From positions 1 through 64,000 of the forward strand of contig NZ_JACJJG010000004.1 in assembly GCF_016899855.1 (NCBI RefSeq): a stretch of DNA of 64,000 bases. The letters are read 5' to 3'. The stretch comes from Marseilla massiliensis. GTDB taxonomy: Bacteria > Bacteroidota > Bacteroidia > Bacteroidales > Bacteroidaceae. A program made the translations under genes and the position numbers. The notes under the pieces were generated by a model. That model made no database searches, was not told the origin of the DNA, and saw only the letters and a list, made by a program, of their open reading frames with translations. Positions 46,823-55,884 of this stretch are shown here, one piece after another; within the stretch, counting starts at the first letter, position 1; every line of letters starts with the position of its first letter.

Positions 46823-46826
46823 AAAC

Positions 46827-47954
46827 ATGTTTTTTGAACTCTTACATACAGACAACGCAAGCGACGCACGCACTGGTATAATCACAACCGGGCACGGGAA
46901 AATACGCACGCCGATATTCATGCCCGTTGGAACATGCGGAAGTGTAAAAGGCGTACATTTCAGCGAACTGCGTGAACAGGTTAAGGCCCAGATCATATTG
47001 GGAAATACATACCACCTGTATCTTCGTCCTGGCCTTGAGGTCCTTAATGCCGCAGGCGGACTGCATAAGTTCAACACTTGGGACAGACCGATACTGACCG
47101 ACAGCGGAGGTTTCCAAGTTTTTTCACTCACAGGCATAAGGAAACTTAGGGAGGAGGGATGTGAATTCCGGTCACATATAGATGGTTCAAAACACTTCTT
47201 TACCCCAGAAAACGTTATTGATACGGAACGGACAATCGGGGCTGACATCATAATGGCATTCGACGAATGCCCTCCAGGACAAAGCGACTACCAATACGCG
47301 AAGAAAAGTCTTACGCTAACACAGCATTGGCTTGACCGGTGTATTAAAAGATTCAACGAGACAGAACCACTTTACGGTTATGACCAGACACTTTTCCCAA
47401 TCGTACAAGGATGTACATATAAGGATTTAAGACGTGAAGCGGCAAAGTTTGTAGCAGATAAAGGCGCTGACGGTAACGCCATAGGAGGTTTGGCTGTAGG
47501 CGAGCCTACAGAAATCATGTATGAAATGATTGAAGTAGTCAACGAAATATTGCCAAAGGATAAACCACGCTACTTGATGGGGGTTGGCACACCTCAAAAC
47601 ATACTTGAAGCAATCGAGCGTGGTGTAGACATGTTTGACTGTGTTATGCCGACACGTAACGGACGCAACGCCATGCTGTTCACATACAATGGAACGATGA
47701 ACATGCGCAACAAAAAATGGGAAAAAGACTTCTCGCCCATTGACCCTGATGGCTGTGACGTAGATAAAATATATTCAAAGGCATACCTCCATCATCTATT
47801 CAAAGCCCAGGAGCTGCTCGCCATGCAGATTGCCAGCATACACAATCTGGCGTTCTACCTTAGGCTCGTCGACGACGCACGCACGCATATCGAAGCCGGT
47901 GATTTTGTTAAATGGAAATCTTCAGTTATCGACCAACTTGGTAAAAGAATATAA
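46827..47954 (+). CDS. tgt: tRNA-guanine (queuine) transglycosylase
   Basis: The start is the ATG at 46827, 4 bp after the lon stop; a TTG at 46812 inside lon is less likely. About 375 residues. RPILTDSGGFQVFSL and GVDMFDCVMPTRNGRNAM contain the two catalytic Asp residues. It swaps G34 for preQ1 in queuosine tRNAs. The usual CxCxxC zinc cluster near the C-terminus is replaced by DPDGCDVDKIYSKAYLHHL, with one Cys only; I believe other Bacteroidales Tgt proteins also lack it. Confidence 0.95.
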   Translation: MFFELLHTDNASDARTGIITTGHGKIRTPIFMPVGTCGSVKGVHFSELREQVKAQIILGNTYHLYLRPGLEVLNAAGGLHKFNTWDRPILTDSGGFQVFSLTGIRKLREEGCEFRSHIDGSKHFFTPENVIDTERTIGADIIMAFDECPPGQSDYQYAKKSLTLTQHWLDRCIKRFNETEPLYGYDQTLFPIVQGCTYKDLRREAAKFVADKGADGNAIGGLAVGEPTEIMYEMIEVVNEILPKDKPRYLMGVGTPQNILEAIERGVDMFDCVMPTRNGRNAMLFTYNGTMNMRNKKWEKDFSPIDPDGCDVDKIYSKAYLHHLFKAQELLAMQIASIHNLAFYLRLVDDARTHIEAGDFVKWKSSVIDQLGKRI

Positions 47955-47963
47955 CGTAATAGC

Positions 47964-49193
47964 ATGAAAGCTAAAAATATAAGACGATTCAGGAGGATTC
48001 TAAAATTTAACAGGCGGATGAGAAACCGTCTTAACTGGCTTTTCGTGTCATTTTCATGGCTCGGGAAAAAAATGAAATGGATGAAATTCATTAATCCATT
48101 CAGATACTTGAAAATTCTCGACTGGTATATAATAAAGAAATTCATAGGCACCTATTTTTATTCGATTGCCTTGATTATCTCAATCTCGATCGTATTCGAC
48201 ATCAATGAGAACCTCGCAAAATTCACGCAATATCATGCGCCGTTAAGGGCTATCGTAGTAGACTATTACATGAATTTCGTGCCATATTTTGCCAACCTGT
48301 TCAGTCCGCTATTCGTATTCATTGCCGTAATATTCTTCACTTCGAAACTTGCAGGCAACTCTGAAATAATATCCATGCTGGCTGCTGGAGTAAGTTTTAA
48401 ACGGCTCATGAGGCCGTATATGATTTCGGCGGCAATAATCTCAGTTATGACTTTCCTGCTCGGAGCTTATGTTATACCTAAAGGTACAATAATAAGGCAG
48501 AATTTCGAAACGATGTATAAGAACAAGAAAAAAAATACATCGGCTGAAAACGTGCAATTGCAAGTAGGTCAAGGCGTCATCGCTTACATACAACACTACG
48601 ACAACAACACGAAAAAAGGCTACGGCTTTTGTCTTGACAAGTTTGAAGACAAAAAGCTCGTAAGCCACATGACAGCCTCCGAAGTGCAATACGATACAAT
48701 TTCAGATTCAAAATACCATTGGAAAGCAAGGAACTGGAGAATAAGACAACTGCGTGGAATGAAGGAAACAATAACCAGCGGTTCAATCAAAGACACGGTA
48801 GTAATGATGGAACCAACGGATCTTGTCTATTCAAAGGGTCAGCAGGAAACATTCACAAGTCCACAGCTCAAAGACTACATAAACAAACAAATTGACCGTG
48901 GTTCCGGTAATGTTGTGCAATATGAAGTTGAATACCACAAACGTATCGCAACATCATTTGCATCATTCATCCTTACGACCATTGGCCTGTCACTCTCATC
49001 CAGAAAAAGAAAAGGCGGTATGGGGCTATACCTCGGTATTGGCCTTGCGCTAAGTTTCACGTACATAATGCTGCAAACAGTATCATCAACATTTGCAATA
49101 AACGCTGATACTCCGCCTATATTGGCCGCATGGATACCGAACATTATTTTTACAATCGTAGCATACTTCTGCTACCGCAAAGCACCAAATTAA
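47964..49193 (+). CDS. LptF/LptG-family LPS export permease
   Basis: A 409-residue membrane protein with a basic N-terminus, about six helices in two groups (FIGTYFYSIALIISISIVF, LFSPLFVFIAVIFFTS; later SFASFILTTIGLSLSS, IIFTIVAYFC) and a periplasmic beta-jellyroll segment between them. LptF/G with LptB move LPS from the inner membrane to the LptC/A bridge. It lies 9 bp after tgt. Whether it is the F or G paralogue cannot be told from one sequence. Confidence 0.88.
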   Translation: MKAKNIRRFRRILKFNRRMRNRLNWLFVSFSWLGKKMKWMKFINPFRYLKILDWYIIKKFIGTYFYSIALIISISIVFDINENLAKFTQYHAPLRAIVVDYYMNFVPYFANLFSPLFVFIAVIFFTSKLAGNSEIISMLAAGVSFKRLMRPYMISAAIISVMTFLLGAYVIPKGTIIRQNFETMYKNKKKNTSAENVQLQVGQGVIAYIQHYDNNTKKGYGFCLDKFEDKKLVSHMTASEVQYDTISDSKYHWKARNWRIRQLRGMKETITSGSIKDTVVMMEPTDLVYSKGQQETFTSPQLKDYINKQIDRGSGNVVQYEVEYHKRIATSFASFILTTIGLSLSSRKRKGGMGLYLGIGLALSFTYIMLQTVSSTFAINADTPPILAAWIPNIIFTIVAYFCYRKAPN

Positions 49194-49196
49194 CAT

Positions 49197-50453
49197 ATGG
49201 ATTTTTACGATTTAGACTTAAGCGACAATACTCTTGACGCAATTGACGATATGGGATGGACTTCATGTACTCCTGTACAGGAAAAATGTATCCCCGAAAT
49301 ACTTGACGGTAAGGATGTTCTTGGAATAGCGCAGACTGGAACCGGTAAAACAGCGGCCTATCTTCTGCCTATTTTAAGCATGCTCGATGACGGAGGGTTT
49401 CCAGAAGAGTCAATAAATTGCGTAATAATGAGCCCAACCCGTGAGCTGGCACAGCAGATAGACCAAGCCATGCAAGGTTTTTCTTATTACATGAGAAACG
49501 TCAGTAGTGTTGCAGTTTATGGAGGAAACGACGGCAACCGTTACGACCAAGAATACAAGAGCATGAAACTTGGTGCAGATATCATAATAGCCACTCCTGG
49601 ACGATTGATAAGCCATATAACAATGGGCAACGTCGACTTAAGTTCCGTTTCCTTCTTTGTTCTTGATGAAGCCGACCGCATGCTTGACATGGGTTTTAAT
49701 GAAGACATATTGTCCATAGCCAAACTGCTGCCAGAGAATTGTCAGACAATTATGTTCTCGGCAACAATGCCAGATAAAATAGAGGAACTTGCAAGAACAA
49801 TCCTTAAGTCGCCGTCTGTCGTAAAACTTGCAGTAAGCAAACCTGCGGAAAAAATAAAGCAGTTGGCATGTGTTTGTCACGACAACCAGAAAAACGGAGT
49901 ACTAAAAGATATCTTCAAGAAATACGGACAAAAAAGAGTTATCATCTTCTCAAGCTCCAAACTCAAGGTAAAGGAAATAAACAAATATCTGATAGGCTCC
50001 AAAGTAAATAGTGGAGAGATGCATTCGGATCTATTGCAAAGTCAAAGAGATGATGTAATGTACCGTTTCAAAAGCGGGCAGATCGATGTACTTGTGGCAA
50101 CCGACATCGTAGCGCGTGGCATTGACATAGACGACATATCGATGGTTATCAACTATGATGTTCCACATGATTCAGAAGACTACGTTCACCGTATAGGAAG
50201 AACCGCGCGCGCAGACCATGACGGAATAGCTATTACGCTTGTACGCGGCAAGGAAATAGGCAAGTTTATGCAGATTGAGAAATTTCTCGGTTACGAAGTT
50301 GAGAAAATACCGTTGCCAAAAGGTTTAGGTAAGGCACCGGAATATAAACTAACAAAATCTGCAAAAGAAAAGAGCGGCAAAAAAGACCGCCGTTACCATG
50401 GCAAAAAGAAGAATAACAGAAAAAACAACAAGACTAAAGAGCCACGTAAGTAA
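49197..50453 (+). CDS. DEAD-box RNA helicase (RhlE-like)
   Basis: A 418-residue protein with the DEAD-box motifs: Q motif TSCTPVQEKCIPE, AQTGTGKTAAY, SPTRELAQQ, VLDEADRMLD, FSATMP, VATDIVARGIDIDDI and HRIGRTAR. The C-terminus is a Lys/Arg/Asn-rich tail. It remodels RNA duplexes, probably in ribosome assembly or decay. It starts 3 bp after the permease. Its last 20 bp overlap the convergent PPTase gene. Confidence 0.95.
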   Translation: MDFYDLDLSDNTLDAIDDMGWTSCTPVQEKCIPEILDGKDVLGIAQTGTGKTAAYLLPILSMLDDGGFPEESINCVIMSPTRELAQQIDQAMQGFSYYMRNVSSVAVYGGNDGNRYDQEYKSMKLGADIIIATPGRLISHITMGNVDLSSVSFFVLDEADRMLDMGFNEDILSIAKLLPENCQTIMFSATMPDKIEELARTILKSPSVVKLAVSKPAEKIKQLACVCHDNQKNGVLKDIFKKYGQKRVIIFSSSKLKVKEINKYLIGSKVNSGEMHSDLLQSQRDDVMYRFKSGQIDVLVATDIVARGIDIDDISMVINYDVPHDSEDYVHRIGRTARADHDGIAITLVRGKEIGKFMQIEKFLGYEVEKIPLPKGLGKAPEYKLTKSAKEKSGKKDRRYHGKKKNNRKNNKTKEPRK

Positions 50454-51042
50454 GCGCAAAACCGTCAAACAAACGGTAATGTACGTTTGCCGTTGCATTG
50501 CGCCTTATATTCCTTGCAGTTATTATTCCATTATGTTCATTACCATCAATGGATAATAACTGCATTTCAGATAAAGACAAACTATCTTCTGAATACAACT
50601 TATACAAAGTTTCCTTCGTGCACCAATGAAGTAATTTTTCAACTAAAGAAACGGCATTTTCGTCTGTTCTTAACAACCGTTGCGCTACCCGCCCTACTCT
50701 TTCACTGATATATTCCACGTCTACCGACACCCTATTACTGGGTGACATTATGACTGCGGCGCATCCATGCGTATGGCTGATACCAATATTCACGCCATTG
50801 GAAAGAAACGGTTTCCCGGATTTATCATGATACAACTCGACACTGCTTGCAGTCATACAATACAACAGCTCACGCACCGCGAGCACTTCAAGACGACGTT
50901 GAACAGAGCCGTAGCCGTCAATTTCGCCCTTTAGGACCTCTAAATCCGGATATAATGAAAAAAAAGTATTGACGCTTTCTTCTATTCTCCATAATCCCAA
51001 ACGCACGTTTGGCAAAACTTCTTCAACAGAAATCAGCGGCAT
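50434..51042 (-). CDS. 4'-phosphopantetheinyl transferase superfamily protein
   Basis: A 202-residue Sfp-type PPTase. NIGISHTHGCAAVIMSP and VSVDVEYISERVGRVAQRLL carry the first metal-binding motifs, and LLHWCTKETLYKLYSEDSLS holds the W..KE.lyK signature. It activates carrier proteins by attaching phosphopantetheine. No acyl carrier or polyketide gene is adjacent. Its 3' end overlaps the helicase gene. Confidence 0.87.
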   Translation of the reverse strand: MPLISVEEVLPNVRLGLWRIEESVNTFFSLYPDLEVLKGEIDGYGSVQRRLEVLAVRELLYCMTASSVELYHDKSGKPFLSNGVNIGISHTHGCAAVIMSPSNRVSVDVEYISERVGRVAQRLLRTDENAVSLVEKLLHWCTKETLYKLYSEDSLSLSEMQLLSIDGNEHNGIITARNIRRNATANVHYRLFDGFALTYVAL

Positions 51043-51085
51043 ATATCAATTATACAAAAACAAACTGTACGTTTACCGACAATGT

Positions 51086-51490
51086 TTAAAATGGTGCCTC
51101 ATTGTCTGTCTGGACATTATCTTCAGCCACCGTTCCCTGCTCTTGCGTGGAAGTACGAACTGGTTTTGGAGACAACAACTCCATATTTTCAGCATAAACT
51201 TCGGTAACATAATGGCGTATTCCCTTCTGGTCGTCATACGACCGATAATGGATACGCCCCTCTATGTACAACTTATCCCCTTTATGAACGTATCTTTCCA
51301 CGATCTTAGCCAATCCCCTATAAAGCACGATATTATGCCAATCAGTCCTGTCGGGCACCTGAGTTCCGTTCTGCAATGTATATCCACGCTCAGTCGTTGC
51401 CAGCGATAGAGTCGCTACAGCTTGGTCGTGGTCATAATAGCGAACCACCGGCTCCTTGCCTACATTGCCGATTAACATTATCTTATTCAT
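51086..51490 (-). CDS. ssb: Single-stranded DNA-binding protein
   Basis: A 134-residue OB-fold protein starting MNKIMLIGNVGKEPVVRYYD, with the usual SSB segments LYRGLAKIVERYVHKGDKLY and IEGRIHYRSYDD. The C-terminal tip DNEAPF is the acidic partner-binding motif. It protects ssDNA and recruits repair proteins. It is on the same strand as, and just upstream of, the PPTase gene. Confidence 0.93.
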   Translation of the reverse strand: MNKIMLIGNVGKEPVVRYYDHDQAVATLSLATTERGYTLQNGTQVPDRTDWHNIVLYRGLAKIVERYVHKGDKLYIEGRIHYRSYDDQKGIRHYVTEVYAENMELLSPKPVRTSTQEQGTVAEDNVQTDNEAPF

Positions 51491-51556
51491 GAAGATAGCA
51501 GTTTTATGTGTTCATAAGTTCACGCCGGCTATGCAAATATATAGCCAAGTTAAAAT

Positions 51557-52102
51557 CTACTTCCAGAGTCCAAGATACTTGAACTTGAAATTCTTGCCTT
51601 TCGCAGAGGGGAACTGGCTTCTACTATCTACACGGCCTCGCAAATGCTCTACCATACGGTTATAACAGTCAAGACCTGACATAGCCTTACAGTTTACCAC
51701 AAAATGGGTATCGCGGTACTCATGTTTACCTGTGATAGGAACGAGCACTACCCGCTTGAAATCAAGAGTTCCTTCATACCACCCTGGCCGTTCCTCTGTC
51801 AGCCGGGCCAATGCAGGAGAAACTTCGTCACGCTGTTCTCCTGCATGCAGGTTGGAACGCAGGGCCTTCTTCTGCTTAAAGTCAAGCATAGTGGCAGCCT
51901 CGGTCTTTATTATGATAAAATAAACACGAGGACGTATCTTGTAACGCTTAGGATAATATACGCTGCTTGCAACATATTCCCTGATGTCACGCTCCAAGTC
52001 AGGGTTCATTCCTATCTCATCAATCGAATATAAAAAAGCAATAGCGTCTTCGACATTGGTTACCAATGTCTCTTTATCAAAGTATCTTAAATATAAGTTC
52101 AT
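51557..52102 (-). CDS. Conserved-looking hypothetical protein, 181 residues
   Basis: I chose the ATG at 52102 (MNLYLRYFDKETLVTNVEDA); a longer frame runs back through the tRNA-Gly gene and cannot be right. The protein is soluble, without a signal peptide or recognisable catalytic motif. Noticeable segments are YPKRYKIRPRVYFIIIKTEA, DFKRVVLVPITGKHEYRDTH and a basic C-terminus. I have the impression of a Bacteroidales-specific family but cannot name it. It lies directly downstream of four tRNA genes on the same strand and may be co-transcribed with them. Confidence 0.7.
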   Translation of the reverse strand: MNLYLRYFDKETLVTNVEDAIAFLYSIDEIGMNPDLERDIREYVASSVYYPKRYKIRPRVYFIIIKTEAATMLDFKQKKALRSNLHAGEQRDEVSPALARLTEERPGWYEGTLDFKRVVLVPITGKHEYRDTHFVVNCKAMSGLDCYNRMVEHLRGRVDSRSQFPSAKGKNFKFKYLGLWK

Positions 52103-52127
52103 GATTGTATTTTTCGATTTGAAGAAG

Positions 52128-52200
52128 AGCGGCAAACGGGACTCGGACCCGCGACCTCGACCTTGGCAAGGTCGCGCTCTACCAACTGAGCTATTGCCGC
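52128..52200 (-). tRNA. tRNA-Gly (anticodon GCC), copy 1
   Basis: A 73-nt cloverleaf: acceptor GCGGCAA/TTGCCGC, anticodon stem CGACC/GGTCG with loop TTGCCAA, T arm CGGG TCCGAGT CCCG, discriminator T. Identical in sequence to the copy at 52460-52532. Confidence 0.95.
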
Positions 52201-52223
52201 CTAAAACAATAAAATATAATGTG

Positions 52224-52307
52224 TGAAGAGGAGGAGACTCGAACTCCCACGAAACAATTTTCACTACCCCCTCAAAGTAGCGCGTCTACCAATTCCGCCA
52301 CCTCTCC
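52224..52307 (-). tRNA. tRNA-Leu (anticodon GAG)
   Basis: An 84-nt class II tRNA: acceptor GGAGAGG/CCTCTTC, anticodon stem CTACT/GGTAG with loop TTGAGGG, long variable arm, T loop TTCGAGT, discriminator A. Confidence 0.93.
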
Positions 52308-52334
52308 AACATAAAATTCATTCTGAATAAATAG

Positions 52335-52416
52335 TGCCCAGAACAGGACTCGAACCTGCACGTCGTGAAACACACGCACCTGAAACGTGCGCGTCTACCA
52401 ATTCCGCCACCTGGGC
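52335..52416 (-). tRNA. tRNA-Leu (anticodon CAG)
   Basis: An 82-nt class II tRNA: acceptor GCCCAGG/TCTGGGC, anticodon stem CACGT/GCGTG with loop TTCAGGT, long variable arm, T loop TTCGAGT, discriminator A. D arm and following positions match tRNA-Leu(GAG), suggesting a shared origin. Confidence 0.93.
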
Positions 52417-52459
52417 ATAGAAGCAATAGCTCCACCACGCTGTTTATTCAGAATGTCTG

Positions 52460-52532
52460 AGCGGCAAACGGGACTCGGACCCGCGACCTCGACCTTGGCA
52501 AGGTCGCGCTCTACCAACTGAGCTATTGCCGC
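52460..52532 (-). tRNA. tRNA-Gly (anticodon GCC), copy 2
   Basis: Identical to the copy at 52128-52200 across all 73 positions I compared. It is the first gene of the operon Gly-Leu(CAG)-Leu(GAG)-Gly. Confidence 0.95.
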
Positions 52533-52571
52533 TTATTTCCTGTTCAAAGGAGCATTTCTCTAAATGCGGTG

Positions 52572-52579
52572 CAAAGATA
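52572..52579 (-). promoter_or_regulatory. -7 box of the four-tRNA operon
   Basis: The minus strand reads TATCTTTG followed by CACCGCATTTAGAG. A GCATTT/AAATGC hairpin at 52552-52567 lies just after the start site, as in the tRNA-Ser/Glu operon. Confidence 0.7.
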
Positions 52580-52642
52580 CGGCTTTTTTCTAAACCTGCA
52601 AAACTTTTGCGATATTTTTTTCATTTTTGATGAAAAAATCTT

Positions 52643-53824
52643 TCAATCCATACGATTTTTATAATCTTCATAAGCATATACTTTCAACATTTCGAGCGTT
52701 CCGTCATCATGCGCCAAAGCAATAGAAGGGTGTGTTATGCCATTAAACATATTCGTTTTTACCGTCGTATAATGTAACATATCCTCAAATATCACATTGT
52801 CTCCAATTTTTAATTCTGCCGGAAAACGCCACAAGCCCATGAAGTCGCCAGAAAGACAACTATTGCCGCCAAGCCTGTACACACATGGCTCCGCAGCCTC
52901 AGCGCCACAGCCTCCTTCGATAGCTTCGGCACCCCTCACAGCCGGCATGTACGGCATTTCCAGACAGTCAGGCATGTGGCACGTAAAACTTACGTTCAGG
53001 ATTGCCGTCTTTATGCCACGGTCTTCCACCACGTCCACCACCTGCGACACCAACGAACCTGTCTGCCATGCAAATGCGCTGCCGGGTTCCAGTATTATAT
53101 TAAGGTGAGGATAATCCCGGTGCAGGTCGTTCAGTGTTTTTACCAACAAAGGTATGTCATAATCCTTACGGGTCATAAGGTGTCCGCCGCCAAAGTTTAT
53201 CCACTTCAACTGTCCGAACCACTTTGAGAACTTTTCCTTTATATGGGCCAATGTCCTTACGAATACGTCGGCCCCACTTTCACAATGGCAATGGCAATGA
53301 AAACCGTCTATATCGTCAGGCAGCCGGTCGGGCAGCTTGTCGGCAGTAACCCCGAAACGCGTACCGGGAGCGCACGGATTGTAAAGAGCGGTGCCCACCT
53401 CCGAATACTCAGGATTCACCCTAAGGCCAAAGCTCACCGAGTCATTCGCCAGTCTCGCCCTGTCGTGCAACCTGGCGTACTGCGACAATGAATTGAACGT
53501 AAGATGGCTTGAGCAACGGGCTATATCGTCAATCTCATAATCGGTATATGCCGGCGAGAAGGTATGCGCCTTGCTGCCGAACTCTTCGCTGGCGAGCCTC
53601 GCCTCATACAGCGAACTTGCCGTTGTCGAACAGATATATTCCCTGAATATCGGAAATGTTTTCCATAAAGCATAAGCCTTGAATGCCAATATTATTTCAA
53701 CGTCAGCCGCTTTTGCCACGCTTTTTATCAATTCAAGATTGCGCCGTAGGCGTCTTTCCTCAAGAACGTAACACGGAGTGGCAAGTCCATCAAATGTATT
53801 CAAGTTTACTTTCATTGTCTGCAA
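52643..53824 (-). CDS. nspC: Carboxynorspermidine decarboxylase
   Basis: A 393-residue PLP enzyme of the alanine racemase/ornithine decarboxylase fold; the start may be 53824 or the Met at 53815. ILAFKAYALWKTFPIF contains the PLP Lys, DGFHCHCHCESGAD, WINFGGGHLMTRKDYD and ILEPGSAFAWQTG are typical, and YRLGGNSCLSGDFMG carries the conserved Cys. It makes norspermidine or spermidine through the carboxyspermidine route common in gut Bacteroidales. The partner dehydrogenase gene is not in this window. Confidence 0.93.
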   Translation of the reverse strand: MQTMKVNLNTFDGLATPCYVLEERRLRRNLELIKSVAKAADVEIILAFKAYALWKTFPIFREYICSTTASSLYEARLASEEFGSKAHTFSPAYTDYEIDDIARCSSHLTFNSLSQYARLHDRARLANDSVSFGLRVNPEYSEVGTALYNPCAPGTRFGVTADKLPDRLPDDIDGFHCHCHCESGADVFVRTLAHIKEKFSKWFGQLKWINFGGGHLMTRKDYDIPLLVKTLNDLHRDYPHLNIILEPGSAFAWQTGSLVSQVVDVVEDRGIKTAILNVSFTCHMPDCLEMPYMPAVRGAEAIEGGCGAEAAEPCVYRLGGNSCLSGDFMGLWRFPAELKIGDNVIFEDMLHYTTVKTNMFNGITHPSIALAHDDGTLEMLKVYAYEDYKNRMD

Positions 53825-53966
53825 TTGTATTTTCTCAGTGCAAACTTACACATTTTTTTATTATTACGGCATAAAACGGAAATAAGATTTCCATAACACT
53901 TGGTAAAAGACATAACATAACACACCGCACGGCTTCATACTTTTACAAACGCCTGGCGTGCCGAAA

Positions 53967-54054
53967 GATGGCAAAATGTAAACCGAAAGGCCGTCAATCA
54001 TCCTATAAAACGCCATGTTTTGCAGTGTAAAAGACGGAATTTCACAACACGCTA
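53967..54054. repeat. 22-bp periodic intergenic array F (4 units)
   Basis: Units start at 53967, 53989, 54011 and 54033, beginning GATGGCA, GGCCGTC, CGCCATG and GACGGAA. The first ends in AAA and the next two in AAAA; the unit at 54011 has TTTT at positions 8-11. The rest of the gap 53825-54284 shows no gene. Confidence 0.65.
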
Positions 54055-54284
54055 AGTATCAATATGTTACAAAGAACGGCATTAAGCCTCTTTACGTACA
54101 GGCCTACCGACGCACCGGCAAGTCATACTACAGTGCCAAAATAAAAAGCGTAAACACACCGCCAAACAACAAAAAACGTTACACTACACTGTAAAACAAA
54201 GATGAAACAACATCTTTTCCCCATTTTAAGGCATACGAAACAACTTTTATTAGCTAATAGATTGTACGTTTATCATTTTTTTTA

Positions 54285-54292
54285 TACATTTG
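54285..54292 (+). promoter_or_regulatory. -7 box before the thiE-like gene
   Basis: TACATTTG followed by CATTTGG, with a TTG at 54262-54264 about 20 bp upstream as a possible -33 element. The leader would be about 15 nt. Confidence 0.6.
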
Positions 54293-54314
54293 CATTTGGA
54301 AAAAGAAAAAAGCG

Positions 54315-54902
54315 ATGAAGCTCGTTATAATTACCCAACCTACATTCTTTGTAGAAGAAGACAAGATTTTGACGGCTCTTTTCGAGGAGGGCATGGACAA
54401 CCTGCACCTTTACAAGCCCGGAGCTTCACCAATGTATTCAGAACGCCTGCTGTCACTTATTCCTGAAATATCATACGGCAAGATAACAGTACACGACCAT
54501 TATTATTTAAAGAACGAATACGGACTGGCAGGAATACACATCGACGACAGCGGTAAAGAATTACCCAAAGACTATAAAGGAAAGTTCAGCCGCACATGCC
54601 ATAACATAAACGAGCTGGGCGCAATGAAGAAAAAGGCGGAATATGTATTCCTTGACAATGTGTTCGGGCAGAACGCCCGCGGCCGTGAAGAACTGGAATA
54701 CGCTGCCAGTCAAGGACTGATAGACAAACACGTCTATGCCTTTGGCGGCGTAAGCATGGACAATATCAGGGAGGCGCGCGAGCTCGGATTCGGTGGAGTG
54801 GTCGTAGGGAAAGACCTGTGGAGCAGATTCGACATACATAACGAGCAGGACTACAAAAACCTGATAAGCCACTTCGAGAAACTTAGGAAAGCAGTATCAT
54901 AA
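54315..54902 (+). CDS. Thiamine phosphate synthase-like TIM-barrel protein
   Basis: A 195-residue ThiE/TenI-like protein. ITQPTFFVEEDKILTALFEE, VHDHYYLKNEYGLAGIHIDD, RTCHNINEL and AFGGVSMDNIREARELGFGG follow the ThiE order. ThiE joins the pyrimidine and thiazole halves of thiamine, while TenI-like relatives do not. The gene stands alone without other thi genes, so the exact role is unsure. Confidence 0.75.
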   Translation: MKLVIITQPTFFVEEDKILTALFEEGMDNLHLYKPGASPMYSERLLSLIPEISYGKITVHDHYYLKNEYGLAGIHIDDSGKELPKDYKGKFSRTCHNINELGAMKKKAEYVFLDNVFGQNARGREELEYAASQGLIDKHVYAFGGVSMDNIREARELGFGGVVVGKDLWSRFDIHNEQDYKNLISHFEKLRKAVS

Positions 54903-54934
54903 AAAAACAAATAACAAAACAACAATAAGCCAAA

Positions 54935-55873
54935 ATGAGTGAAAAAAACTCTTTCATGGTATTCTCGGGCACAAACACGAGATACCTTGCGGAAAAGATC
55001 TGCAACAGTCTGGGTTGCCAGTTGGGCAATCTGCTAATAACGAAGTTCTCTGACGGCGAGTTCGCCGTGTCCTACGAGGAGTCAATCCGCGGACGCGACG
55101 TGTTCCTCGTACAGAGTACTTTCCCTAATTCTGACAACCTTATGGAACTCCTGTTGATGATTGACGCCGCCAAACGTGCGTCCGCCAAGAGTATCAACGC
55201 TGTGATTCCTTATTTTGGTTGGGCACGTCAGGACCGCAAGGACAAGCCACGCGTAAGCATAGGTGCCAAGCTCGTTGCCGATCTGCTTAGGGTAGCAGGT
55301 ATCGACCGCCTTATCACCATGGACCTGCATGCTGACCAAATCCAGGGATTCTTTGACGTTCCCGTAGACCATCTCTACGCTTCAGGCGTAATACTGCCGT
55401 ATCTCCTCAGCCTGAAACTCGACGACATTGTCATTGCCTCTCCCGACGTTGGCGGCAGTAAACGTGCAAATACATACGCTAAGTACCTGGGTTGTCCGCT
55501 TGTACTTTGCAACAAGACACGCGCCCGCGCAAATGTAGTCGAAAGCATGCAGATAATCGGCGACGTTAAGGGAAAGAATGTTGTCATCATAGACGACATG
55601 GTAGATACGGCCGGAACGATAACCAAAGCTGCAGACATCATGAAACAGGCTGGCGCCCAGAGCGTAAGGGCATGCGCCTCACATTGCGTAATGAGTGGCC
55701 CGGCAAGCGAGAGAATACAGAACTCGGCCCTTGAAGAGATGGTATTCACGGACTCCATCCCCTACTCCAACCGCTGCGCAAAGGTTAAGCAACTGTCCGT
55801 AGCCGACATGTTTGCCGAGACAATACGCCGCGTTGTAAACAACGAGAGCATAAGCTCGCAATACCTCGTATAA
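54935..55873 (+). CDS. prs: Ribose-phosphate pyrophosphokinase
   Basis: A 312-residue PRPP synthetase. YFGWARQDRKDKPRVSIGAK is the flexible-loop region, MDLHADQIQGFFDVPVDHL the metal and ribose-5-phosphate site, and VVIIDDMVDTAGTITKAAD the PRPP-binding loop. It makes PRPP, the substrate shared by the purine, pyrimidine and histidine genes of this window. It is 32 bp after the thiE-like gene. Confidence 0.97.
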   Translation: MSEKNSFMVFSGTNTRYLAEKICNSLGCQLGNLLITKFSDGEFAVSYEESIRGRDVFLVQSTFPNSDNLMELLLMIDAAKRASAKSINAVIPYFGWARQDRKDKPRVSIGAKLVADLLRVAGIDRLITMDLHADQIQGFFDVPVDHLYASGVILPYLLSLKLDDIVIASPDVGGSKRANTYAKYLGCPLVLCNKTRARANVVESMQIIGDVKGKNVVIIDDMVDTAGTITKAADIMKQAGAQSVRACASHCVMSGPASERIQNSALEEMVFTDSIPYSNRCAKVKQLSVADMFAETIRRVVNNESISSQYLV

Positions 55874-55884
55874 AATCATCAGAC

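Noticed and set aside
46812-46826. TTG start of Tgt inside lon
   Set aside because: An ATG 4 bp after the lon stop gives the normal N-terminus (MFFELLHTD).
50434-50453. The 20-bp convergent overlap as a sign of mis-annotation
   Set aside because: Both C-termini look natural; short 3' overlaps between convergent genes are common.
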